A DNA stretch of 16,838 nucleotides, taken from an uncultured bacterium. GTDB taxonomy: Bacteria > Bacteroidota > Ignavibacteria > Kapaibacteriales > UBA2268. Every line of letters starts with the position of its first letter. The stretch's first letter is position 1. A program made the translations under genes and the position numbers. Below, piece by piece: positions 1 through 7,407 of this stretch. The stretch is taken from NCBI GenBank assembly GCA_937875295.1, contig CALLXS010000022.1:1-16838 (forward strand), read 5' to 3'. The notes below the pieces were generated by a model. It saw nothing but the letters and a program-made list of their open reading frames with translations. It was not told where the DNA came from and did not search any database.

Positions 1-296
1 GAGTTATGCGTTTTAAATTCAATAATTAGTTTTTTATATTGTTCAAATAAACTGCCAGTCCCTACCAATAAAACTTTGAAATTAGGAATTTTGCTTTTTA
101 GTATTCTGGCTACATTTATAAGTAAGTCCTGGTGTTTCCTATAGCTTAGCTCGGCAACATAAAGTAAAATAAATTCATCTTCATTATAACCATACTCTTT
201 ACGTATTTGACTCTTTTCCTCTGATACTTGAGGTTTAAAATTACATAAATCAATTCCTACACCATGAACCCATTTTATGTTATTAGCTTTAAAATG
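1..296 (-). other. Fragment of a GT4-family glycosyltransferase joined in frame to the preceding protein
   Basis: Read on the minus strand, about 98 residues match the start of the C-terminal Rossmann domain of GT4 (EpsD/WcaA-like) sugar transferases. The linker signature WVHGVGIDLCNFKPQ is followed by IRKEYGYNEDEFILLYVAEL, then HQDLLINVARILK, and the nucleotide-sugar-binding strand FKVLLVGTGSLFEQYKKL. Such enzymes are cytoplasmic and build capsule, O-antigen or exopolysaccharide. The N-terminal acceptor domain and the EX7E catalytic region are missing, so this piece cannot be a working enzyme. It has no start codon of its own in context and begins where an ASH domain is cut. I read it as foreign sequence joined at the contig end. 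Confidence 0.8.
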
Positions 297-2906
297 CTTT
301 TTCCCTATTGAACTTGGGACAAATCGTACATTTATATTAAAACTTTCTCCCGGAGGTATAGTAGTATTTAAATAATATAAATCATTTTCAAAAATAAAAT
401 CAGGATTATCTTCGATAATAGTAGAAAATTTAATTGGAGCTGGTATATTTCCATTATTTGTAAGAACTAAAGTATGAGTAGCAGTAGTTGTAGTCCTTAC
501 TTTCCCAAAATCATACGAAAGATCATTTAATTCCGAGCTAATGCCTTTACCCTTTAGAGTCAAATATCGAGGTGATTCACAATTATAAAGTATTTGATAA
601 TTCTCAGTATAATTTTGATTATTTTTAGGATTAAATCCAATATCAAATTTTACCGAATTACCAGATTTTATTGTAATTGGAAACGTGTTGTAAGATTCAT
701 AGTCAAAAGCTCCAGTAATTGGGCTTAAATTTTGTAATCCAGTAACAATTATGTCCTCTACCCCATCATTTCTAAATGTAATAGATTCTCTTTTATCATT
801 ATTTAAATATACATCTCCGAAATCTAACATATCGTCAGCTAAGAATTCGCAAGCATTTACCTTTAATTTCCAATTAAAAGTATATGTTTTATTACAATTA
901 TATTGAAGAGTTATAAATGAATTAATTTCATTTAAATCACCATTTGGAGAAGCACATATTTGATATTTAAATTTTTCTCCCGGCAGTATTATATATGGTA
1001 GAGTTGCTGAAGGAATTACAGTAACTTTTGGGCTATTCGACGTAATAGAATAAATTGTAAAAGGAATCTTCGATTTGTTTTCTACCCAGAGAGTATCATA
1101 GCACTTTGTGCTTTTCCAATCTACAATATCATTTGTAATATTACCATTTGAATATGAAGCTATTAATGGATAAAATGTGTAGTTAAAAGTAAATTCATTC
1201 CCTGCGCGATCTTGTCCTTTAATTTCTAAATATCCTTCTATTCTATCATCAATTACATTAGCATCTATTGATACATAAGTGCTTGTATCACTAATTTGCC
1301 CTATTGTGCAATTATAATTTTTAGTATTTTCAGTATTTACATAAATAAAGTCTATCCCCGAATTTACTGTCGTATCTTTAGATTCATATACATACCCTGT
1401 GAGCTTACCACATAAAGAATCAACCTTTACTATAGGTGCTTTATTATCAACCATTTCTAATGGCAATAGAGATGAACCCATAATTACAGAGTAGGAATCA
1501 TTCTTGCCATAACCATAGAGTATCCCAGAAAATCTCCCTGTACTTGAAGTAAATAAATGGCTACCTGTACCTACTGGAATCCGTATCCAATAATAATTTG
1601 TTCCCGGAATTTCCGTAACATTCAAATTAAAAATATCTTGTAAATACATACCATCAAATTGAAATGTCGGAAGAGCTTGCTTTTCCATAACAATTGAAGC
1701 TCTATGAGTTTCATATTGATTACTTACTTGAATAATAGAGGAATTATCAGGAGTTTGGATTAATATCTTCTGCACATATTGTTCAACTGGAGGTACTAAG
1801 GTCATACTTGGGTCAAAGTTTGCGTTATCAGCATAACCTGTATGCTTCATATATTGCATAATTTGAATCGGACCTGAACTGCTCCAAACTGCTGGATAAC
1901 TCAACAAAGGAATTTCTAAGAATGAAAATTTATCACCTAAAGTATAGTGCGAAGTATCTCCATTAGCTCTTCTAATTGTTAAATTAGTACCCGGATTTTT
2001 TGCTATTACTCTATATAAATTGCCATCTTCTTTATTATTTGCTAATAAAAATGGAATAGTAACAAAATTTGTACCCCAAGAATTAATTGGAGTCATCATC
2101 TCTACTAAATGATCTTTAGTATCATAGAGAATTGATAAATTTTGCAAAATTGCAGTTCTTACATGCCCAGAGAAGACTCCAATAGGTTTATCAGCACTAA
2201 CGTTACTTCCCGTTAAATCACCACCATCTCTTACATCAGAAGATTGCACTAAGTAAGTCTGCCCTTTGTTTAATATTACAGTAAATGGAGAGCCTGCTGG
2301 TCTGTTCTCAGCTGTAACTGCAGCAGGAATAATTCTTACTGTCGTATTATCTTCGCTTGCAATCACGCAAAATTGACTTTTCCTCGGTACGCTTGGTTCG
2401 GATTCATTAGGATCTTTATAAGTATCATTCGGAAAAGACATAATGACATATTCTTTACCCCAATTCATCGTAGGAATAGCTGAAAACATATCTGAAGAAG
2501 CCGGAATGGAATTTATCCCATAAATTGTAATCGGTACGTCTGAAGTAATATGAATAGACATATTTAAAACTATCTCTGAACGTGTCTGTACTACTTCTCT
2601 TCCGAAAATTACTTTCCCCATTGTATTTGCTGCAATATGAATATCTCTTGAGTTCCCTTGGAAATTTACATTTACATTTGCGTTTCTTGAGCTGGAAATG
2701 AATATTTCGAGGGCATTAGGTTCTTGCTCACGGGTTGTATAAGTAATTTCATTTTGCATAAATGCCACATAGAAATTCCTACCCTCGAAAGAAGACATTT
2801 TATTACCGCCCTGAGAATATAATTGATATGCACTTTGCGAGAAAATTAGCAAAAGACATAATAAAAATATTATGCGATTGAATCTATTTTTATAACTAAA
2901 TTTCAT
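1..2906 (-). CDS. Secreted IgGFc-binding-domain / choice-of-anchor D surface protein, chimeric and partial at its C-terminus
   Basis: The frame is open from ATG at 2906-2904 to the window edge (968 codons, no stop). Residues 1 to about 32 form a Sec signal peptide: basic start, hydrophobic FLLCLLLIF, likely cut after LYSQ. Residues about 120-390 match the IgGFc-binding N-terminal domain (PF17517 type): WGKEYV near 149, EDNTTVRIIP, LNKGQTYLVQSSD, SADKPIGVFSGH, and FDPSM near 365. A middle part has beta-sandwich character. Two ASH/HYDIN modules begin at LDFGDVYL (about 694) and YDFGKVRT (798). The second breaks off after VRFVPSSIGK (about 870), and residues 871-968 are glycosyltransferase family 4 sequence instead. 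Family knowledge points to an exported adhesin-like or cell-surface protein. Its true C-terminus, where a sorting domain would sit, is absent. Identification of the N-terminal 870 residues is firm; the fusion is not believed. Confidence 0.82.
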   Translation of the reverse strand, partial: MKFSYKNRFNRIIFLLCLLLIFSQSAYQLYSQGGNKMSSFEGRNFYVAFMQNEITYTTREQEPNALEIFISSSRNANVNVNFQGNSRDIHIAANTMGKVIFGREVVQTRSEIVLNMSIHITSDVPITIYGINSIPASSDMFSAIPTMNWGKEYVIMSFPNDTYKDPNESEPSVPRKSQFCVIASEDNTTVRIIPAAVTAENRPAGSPFTVILNKGQTYLVQSSDVRDGGDLTGSNVSADKPIGVFSGHVRTAILQNLSILYDTKDHLVEMMTPINSWGTNFVTIPFLLANNKEDGNLYRVIAKNPGTNLTIRRANGDTSHYTLGDKFSFLEIPLLSYPAVWSSSGPIQIMQYMKHTGYADNANFDPSMTLVPPVEQYVQKILIQTPDNSSIIQVSNQYETHRASIVMEKQALPTFQFDGMYLQDIFNLNVTEIPGTNYYWIRIPVGTGSHLFTSSTGRFSGILYGYGKNDSYSVIMGSSLLPLEMVDNKAPIVKVDSLCGKLTGYVYESKDTTVNSGIDFIYVNTENTKNYNCTIGQISDTSTYVSIDANVIDDRIEGYLEIKGQDRAGNEFTFNYTFYPLIASYSNGNITNDIVDWKSTKCYDTLWVENKSKIPFTIYSITSNSPKVTVIPSATLPYIILPGEKFKYQICASPNGDLNEINSFITLQYNCNKTYTFNWKLKVNACEFLADDMLDFGDVYLNNDKRESITFRNDGVEDIIVTGLQNLSPITGAFDYESYNTFPITIKSGNSVKFDIGFNPKNNQNYTENYQILYNCESPRYLTLKGKGISSELNDLSYDFGKVRTTTTATHTLVLTNNGNIPAPIKFSTIIEDNPDFIFENDLYYLNTTIPPGESFNINVRFVPSSIGKKHFKANNIKWVHGVGIDLCNFKPQVSEEKSQIRKEYGYNEDEFILLYVAELSYRKHQDLLINVARILKSKIPNFKVLLVGTGSLFEQYKKLIIEFKTHN

Positions 2907-3211
2907 AGTTAATCCATAAAGGAATAAATTGACAATTAAAAATGTAAGTTAAATTACGATTTTCTTTTATATTAAACAAAAATATTAAATAAAATATTTA
3001 AATAAATATAAAATAAAAACAAACACAAAACAATCATTTTAGTTTTGTGAATTTATTTTAGGAAAAATAATAGGAAAAAAAATTTTCATTTTAAATTAAA
3101 CCTTTTTTCAAACATCTTGTCTATTATTACGTAAATGTAAATATAAGAAATTGATTTTCTAAATAAGTATTAATAACAAATTATAAAAAACAAACTAAAA
3201 GGATAGATAAA
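2907..3211. other. AT-rich divergent intergenic region
   Basis: About 305 bp separates the minus-strand surface protein from the plus-strand small secreted protein. It is over 80% A+T and has no reading frame of interest. It must hold promoters for both genes, but I see no convincing -33/-7 pair. Upstream of 3212 there is AAAGGAT, a weak Shine-Dalgarno-like run. A near-repeat, AGGAAAAA twice around 3060-3078, is too simple to interpret. Confidence 0.5.
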
Positions 3212-3586
3212 ATGAATAGAATAGGTAAATTATCAGCTATAATCATTGCATTTGTATTGGCTTCTGTTGCATCTTATGCATGTGATATTGATTTCGATAT
3301 TACTAATGGCAAAAAAGCTACATATTCGCAAAATGATGAAGTTACAGCAAAAGTAACTGTAAAACTCACTCATAGAGGTTGCTCCGAAGGTATTGGCAAT
3401 ACTACTCTTTCTCCTAAAGGTATGGAAATTAAATCTGCTACAAAATGGGTAGAAAAATCTAACGGAGTATTTGAGAGAAAATTAAAATTAAAAGTTACTT
3501 CTAATAAAGGAAATGCTTCTCTAGTCGCTGAAAGAATTTGTAATAAAGACGGTGGAAAAGGAACTCTTAATCTACCTGTTAAATAA
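3212..3586 (+). CDS. Small secreted protein with three conserved-looking cysteines
   Basis: A 124-residue protein of unrecognised family. Residues 1-23 are a Sec signal peptide (hydrophobic IIIAFVLASVA, cut at SYA before C24). The site is not a good lipobox because position -3 is Ser, so a soluble periplasmic protein is more likely than a lipoprotein, though the mature protein would start with Cys. The rest alternates like a small beta-sandwich (DEVTAKVTVKLTH, FERKLKLKVTS) with cysteines at 24, 57 (THRGCSEGIG) and 110 (AERICNKDGGKG). The three Cys could give one disulfide plus a free thiol, or bind a metal. It lies 130 bp upstream of the membrane polyferredoxin on the same strand but is separated from it by a terminator. 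A role as periplasmic partner of that protein is inference from position only. Confidence 0.75.
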   Translation: MNRIGKLSAIIIAFVLASVASYACDIDFDITNGKKATYSQNDEVTAKVTVKLTHRGCSEGIGNTTLSPKGMEIKSATKWVEKSNGVFERKLKLKVTSNKGNASLVAERICNKDGGKGTLNLPVK

Positions 3587-3614
3587 TATATCAAAAAGTT
3601 GAATTAACAAAATT

Positions 3615-3668
3615 ACCGTTTAATTTAAAAATTGAGTTTATCCCAATTAATTAAACGGTTTTTTTTAT
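3615..3668 (+). terminator. Rho-independent terminator after the small secreted protein
   Basis: Arms ACCGTTTAATT (3615-3625) and AATTAAACGGT (3649-3659) pair over 11 bp, with a 23-nt loop region and a T-tract from 3659 to 3666. It ends the 3212-3586 transcript 29 bp after the stop codon. The next gene therefore likely has its own promoter in the short gap or depends on read-through. TATTTTTG at 3666-3673 resembles a Bacteroidota -7 box but has no matching -33 element. Confidence 0.85.
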
Positions 3669-3716
3669 TTTTGTAGTATATTTTAAATATTTATTACAAT
3701 TTGATTTCAATTCTTT

Positions 3717-4922
3717 ATGATAAATAGATTTATACAAAGCAATTACAAGATTAATTCGATTTTATTGCGATCATTTTTATTACTATTCATTGTTGTATTG
3801 ATCCCTATTTCTGCAAAAGCTCAATGCCCAGACAAAGCATGTTCTTCTTGCGAAGATACAACAGTATGCGGGAAAAATCAACCTAAAAGTGCAGCAGCAA
3901 AATTAACCGCTCTGAATATTCAAGCTCAAGAAGAAGATACTTTTGAACCCTATAACCCTAGTGATGAACAAAGTTCTGAAAGCTCTTCAAGTAGCGAAGA
4001 TGATGAATTTATAGAATATAATGCTGAAAGCGATACAAATAGCGTTGCTCAAGAGCAAGAAATTTTAAAAGAAGAAAAACCAATATATTCTTATAAACTA
4101 TTTTTCCCTATAGTATCCCTTATAATGACTGCTTTAGCAGGAGTATTTGTACGATTTAAATCAACTCGCCGATTACGTGGAGTATTTTTAGCATTATCTG
4201 TAATATTTTTAGGATTTTATGTAGGAGCTTGCCCTTGTCCTATATCAAGTTTTAGCTTTACTATAATTGCAATGACTGGTGGAGAAGTTAATTGGGAAAA
4301 TATGATTTGGTTTTTAGGATTAATTCCTCTTACATTCGTATTTCATAAAACATGGTGCGGTTGGGTGTGCCACTTGGGTGCATTGCAAGAGTTTTTATTT
4401 ATGAAATCAAGTAAATTAGAATTTCTTAAATCTCGCCGCACACAAAAAGTCCTCAAAATAATGCGTTATATTTTTGTCGGCGTGCTAATAGTACAACTTG
4501 TTTTCACACATTCGTATTTGTTTAATCAAGTAGACCCATTTAGAGTGGCTTACAATTTGGGATATAATGCTGGTTATTTAGAATGGATTTTATTAGGATT
4601 ATTAGTTTTAACATCTATTTTTATATATCGTCCGTTTTGTAAAGGAGCTTGTCCAATAGGTCTGGTGCTTGGTTGGATTACAAAAATACCCGGAGCAGCA
4701 GTGCTTGATAAAAATAAAGATTGCTTAAATTGTTCGCTTTGTGCTACAAATTGCGATCATCAAGCTATCTATAGAGAAAATAAAATTTCAATTATTGACA
4801 ATAAAGAATGTATTGCTTGCGGTGAATGTATGCAAGGATGCAAAAAATGTGGAATTGAAATGTATAGACACAACAACGAGCATAAAGACGTAAATAAAAT
4901 TTGCAAAGACAATCTTAAATAA
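3717..4922 (+). CDS. NapH/NosR-type membrane polyferredoxin (4Fe-4S binding) with a periplasmic cysteine-rich N-terminus
   Basis: A 401-residue integral membrane iron-sulfur protein of the NapH/NosR/CcoG superfamily. A signal peptide or first helix (15-35) ends at SAKAQ. A periplasmic cysteine cluster follows (C37, C42, C45, C51), then a Ser/Asp/Glu-rich linker (about 82-119). Five hydrophobic segments lie near 127-147, 155-171, 196-210, 251-267 and 287-304. CPCP (172-175) falls on the predicted outer face; CGWVCHLG (214-221) and CKGACPIG (308-315) fall on the inner face, as in NapH. The C-terminus carries two CxxCxxCxxxC clusters (C336/339/342/346 and C365/368/371/375) plus C378. Basic loops (RRLR, KSRRTQK) fit the positive-inside rule and put the ferredoxin part in the cytoplasm. 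The expected role is electron transfer through the membrane. The substrate is unknown; no nitrate, nitrous oxide or cytochrome oxidase genes are nearby. Confidence 0.88.
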   Translation: MINRFIQSNYKINSILLRSFLLLFIVVLIPISAKAQCPDKACSSCEDTTVCGKNQPKSAAAKLTALNIQAQEEDTFEPYNPSDEQSSESSSSSEDDEFIEYNAESDTNSVAQEQEILKEEKPIYSYKLFFPIVSLIMTALAGVFVRFKSTRRLRGVFLALSVIFLGFYVGACPCPISSFSFTIIAMTGGEVNWENMIWFLGLIPLTFVFHKTWCGWVCHLGALQEFLFMKSSKLEFLKSRRTQKVLKIMRYIFVGVLIVQLVFTHSYLFNQVDPFRVAYNLGYNAGYLEWILLGLLVLTSIFIYRPFCKGACPIGLVLGWITKIPGAAVLDKNKDCLNCSLCATNCDHQAIYRENKISIIDNKECIACGECMQGCKKCGIEMYRHNNEHKDVNKICKDNLK

Positions 4923-4946
4923 AATTATTTAATATTATATTTAAAA

Positions 4947-4986
4947 AATCACCAATAGAAAGTTCTCTATTGGTGATTATTTTTTT
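4947..4986. terminator. Bidirectional terminator between convergent genes
   Basis: A perfect 13-bp stem, AATCACCAATAGA (4947-4959) with TCTATTGGTGATT (4966-4978), has a 6-nt loop. It is followed on plus by T7 (4980-4986) and on minus by a T-run (complement of 4943-4948). It ends both the polyferredoxin gene and the minus-strand dipeptidase gene. Confidence 0.9.
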
Positions 4987-5005
4987 AATCTCAAATACTT
5001 AGCAA

Positions 5006-6385
5006 TTATGCATATTGTTCATTACTAATTTCTTTTAGGAAGAAAGCAGATGCTTTAATTCCTCCGTAGAAATTATCTAATGAGAAGTTCTCATTTGGTG
5101 AATGAATATTATCAGTTGGCAAGCCTAACCCCATTAATACAGTTGGTGCATTAAGCACAGAGCCAAATAAAGCTACTATTCCAATTGATCCACCTTCTCG
5201 CATAAATACAGGTTCTACTCCGAAAGCCTTTTTAAGAGCGATCTCGCATGCTTTAATTGGCTTTTCAGTCATGTCAACCATAACAGGTTCCCCACCATGA
5301 ATATAAGTCAATTCAGCTTTTACAGTATCAGGAGCAATTTTTTGAATATATTTATTTAATAATTCATATACTTCTTCAGAATTTTGATTAGCAACTAATC
5401 TAATTGATATTTTAGCTGTTGCTATGCTTGGAAGTACAGTTTTTGCACCTTCTTCGGTGTATCCACCATAGATACCATTTACATCAAGGGAAGGTCTAGC
5501 CCAATTTCTTTCTAATGTTGTAAAGCCTTTTTCACCATTCAATGCTTTCACACCTAAGTCTTTCATATATTTTTCTTCATTATATGGTAATTTCTTAAAT
5601 GCATCGCGCTCTTGTTGAGATAGTTCTAGAACTTTGTCATATAAGCCGGGAACAGCAATTTTTCCGTTTTCATCTATCAATTTGCTTATTATTTGACACA
5701 ATACATTTATAGGATTATCCACAGCACCTCCAAAAGATCCGCTATGCAAATCTCTATTTGGTCCAGTCACAGTTAATTCTGTATAGCAAATACCTCGCAA
5801 AGCATAACAAATTGTAGGTAATCCCTCAGCAAACCACTCAGTATCGGAAACTATTGCATAATCGCATTCTAATTTTTTTGCGTTATTTATAATAAAATCT
5901 TCCAAATGGCTACTACCACATTCTTCCTCTCCTTCTATCATAAATTTAATATTGCATGGTAGCTTCCCTTCAGTTTCAATAAGAGATTCTACCGCTTTGA
6001 TATGGGTATATAACTGACCTTTGTCGTCTGCAGTGCCGCGAGCAAAGATTTTGCCATCTACGATTACTGGTTCAAATGGAGGGCTTGACCATAAATCTAA
6101 TGGTTCAGCTGGTTGGACATCGTAATGTCCATAAATTAAAATAGTTGGATATTTCTCTCCAGCATGCAACCAATCAGCATATACTATTGGATGTCCACCG
6201 GTCTCTAATAATTCAATATTTTCCATTTTTGCATCTTTTAGAGCATTTGCTACCCATCTTGCACAGCGAGCAGTATCTTGATTTTTAGAAGACTGACTGC
6301 TTACACTTGGTATTCTTAAAAAATCCTTTAATTCTTCAAGAAATATTTCTTTTTTCGAGTCGATATAATTTTCAAATTTTTCCAT
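5006..6385 (-). CDS. M20-family zinc dipeptidase (carnosinase/CNDP-like)
   Basis: A 459-residue cytoplasmic metallopeptidase, normal length for the family, with no signal peptide. Di-zinc site motifs are all present: YGHYDVQP (H87, D89), RGTADDKGQ (bridging D120), EGEEECGS (general base E154 and ligand E155), SDTEWF (D181), LHSGSFGG in the lid/dimerisation domain (H214), and the C-terminal DNIHSPNE (H428). The lid occupies about 198-385. The family cleaves short peptides or N-acyl amino acids; the exact substrate is not readable, but the HYDVQP and EGEEECGS context fits M20 dipeptidases better than DapE or ArgE. The gene starts 45 bp after the exonuclease gene on the same strand, so the two probably share a transcript. 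A strong bidirectional terminator follows. Confidence 0.93.
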   Translation of the reverse strand: MEKFENYIDSKKEIFLEELKDFLRIPSVSSQSSKNQDTARCARWVANALKDAKMENIELLETGGHPIVYADWLHAGEKYPTILIYGHYDVQPAEPLDLWSSPPFEPVIVDGKIFARGTADDKGQLYTHIKAVESLIETEGKLPCNIKFMIEGEEECGSSHLEDFIINNAKKLECDYAIVSDTEWFAEGLPTICYALRGICYTELTVTGPNRDLHSGSFGGAVDNPINVLCQIISKLIDENGKIAVPGLYDKVLELSQQERDAFKKLPYNEEKYMKDLGVKALNGEKGFTTLERNWARPSLDVNGIYGGYTEEGAKTVLPSIATAKISIRLVANQNSEEVYELLNKYIQKIAPDTVKAELTYIHGGEPVMVDMTEKPIKACEIALKKAFGVEPVFMREGGSIGIVALFGSVLNAPTVLMGLGLPTDNIHSPNENFSLDNFYGGIKASAFFLKEISNEQYA

Positions 6386-6430
6386 TTTGCAACTTAAGTT
6401 ATGTATAATAAAATATGTTTTTCTAATAAA

Positions 6431-7180
6431 TTAAAATTTTAAGTATTTTTCCCAATATAAATATAATTCCCACGTAGCTTTCACATCTCTTAAACAATAT
6501 TCAGCAATTTCGCTTATACGACCAGCTTTAAAAAATTCATTTACTAATGATCCATCTACTCCTTCAGACTTTGGAGAAGTTATTCCAAAAGCACGTGTAA
6601 AGAAATCAAAATTATATCGGCGAGTTGCCCCAGATATAGTAGGCATATAAAAAGTAAGCTCATCTATTAAATCTGTATGCAACTGGTAATTAAATTTTGT
6701 ACCACTCATTAAATTTCTCGATGGTCTCACACCTAATTTAGCAGAACGAAGCATTAGAAATGGAGCATCGAAATTTCGCCCATTAAATGAAATTAAATGT
6801 GCAGAAGGATTTTTAGCTAATTGTTTCCAAAATGCTTCTAATATAGATTTTTCATTCATACTAAAAGCTATATTGCCATCATTTAAAGTGCTTTTTATAA
6901 ATTCTTCATCTCCTACAATTGAGTCATCAAGCATATAAGCCAATGATTTTGTATCATATCTATCATCAACGTTTTCAGCATTTTTGTCTTTAATTTCTAC
7001 AGGCATCATTCCAATACAAACTACTCGAGCTGTAAGTGGCGAAAGTGCCATTTCATTTTTTCTTTGAGCGATTTCTTCTTCAGTATTAGCTCTTCTTAAT
7101 AGATATTCTTGTTGAGATGTCGATAGAGAATCAAAATCTTCTGGAATAGTTTCTATATCGAATACTAAATAATTTGTCAT
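6431..7180 (-). CDS. Predicted 3'-5' exonuclease of the PolB-like exo2 (DEDDy) family
   Basis: A 249-residue stand-alone ribonuclease H-fold exonuclease. Exo I is VFDIET (D8, E10). Exo II is SFNGRNFDAPFL (N133, D138). Exo III is YCLRDVKATWELY (Y228, D232), which gives the full DEDDy set, so the protein should be catalytically active. It matches the DNA_pol_B_exo2 group, common as a single-domain protein in Bacteroidota. Substrate and pathway are not known from the sequence; DNA repair or proofreading in trans is the usual guess. It is the first gene of a probable two-gene unit with the M20 dipeptidase. The pairing shows no obvious functional logic. Confidence 0.88.
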   Translation of the reverse strand: MTNYLVFDIETIPEDFDSLSTSQQEYLLRRANTEEEIAQRKNEMALSPLTARVVCIGMMPVEIKDKNAENVDDRYDTKSLAYMLDDSIVGDEEFIKSTLNDGNIAFSMNEKSILEAFWKQLAKNPSAHLISFNGRNFDAPFLMLRSAKLGVRPSRNLMSGTKFNYQLHTDLIDELTFYMPTISGATRRYNFDFFTRAFGITSPKSEGVDGSLVNEFFKAGRISEIAEYCLRDVKATWELYLYWEKYLKF

Positions 7181-7214
7181 TTTATTGTTAATTATATTAT
7201 TTTAATACTAAATG

Positions 7215-7222
7215 CAAAAGTA
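7215..7222 (-). promoter_or_regulatory. Possible -7 promoter box for the exonuclease gene
   Basis: On the minus strand the sequence reads TACTTTTG, matching the Bacteroidota -7 consensus TAnnTTTG, 34 bp upstream of the ATG. No TTTG -33 box sits 19-21 bp upstream; that stretch is almost pure T/A. Support is weak because the region is so AT-rich. Confidence 0.3.
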
Positions 7223-7407
7223 AGTAAAAAATATTTAAAAAAAATAAAAATAGAATAAATAATTTAGATATGAATTTAAGGCACATACTTTGCTATAAAT
7301 TATTATTTAATTAATTTTTTAATAATTATTCAGATTGTAAAATATTTATATTACTTAAATTATCTATCATAGAAAATAAATATTAATAAAAATATTTGAA
7401 AGGCAGC

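Noticed and set aside
1..2906. A novel adhesin-glycosyltransferase fusion enzyme
   Set aside because: Export signal and cytoplasmic half-domain are incompatible, both domains are cut mid-fold, and the join sits at the window end at a short ambiguous sequence. A chimera is simpler.
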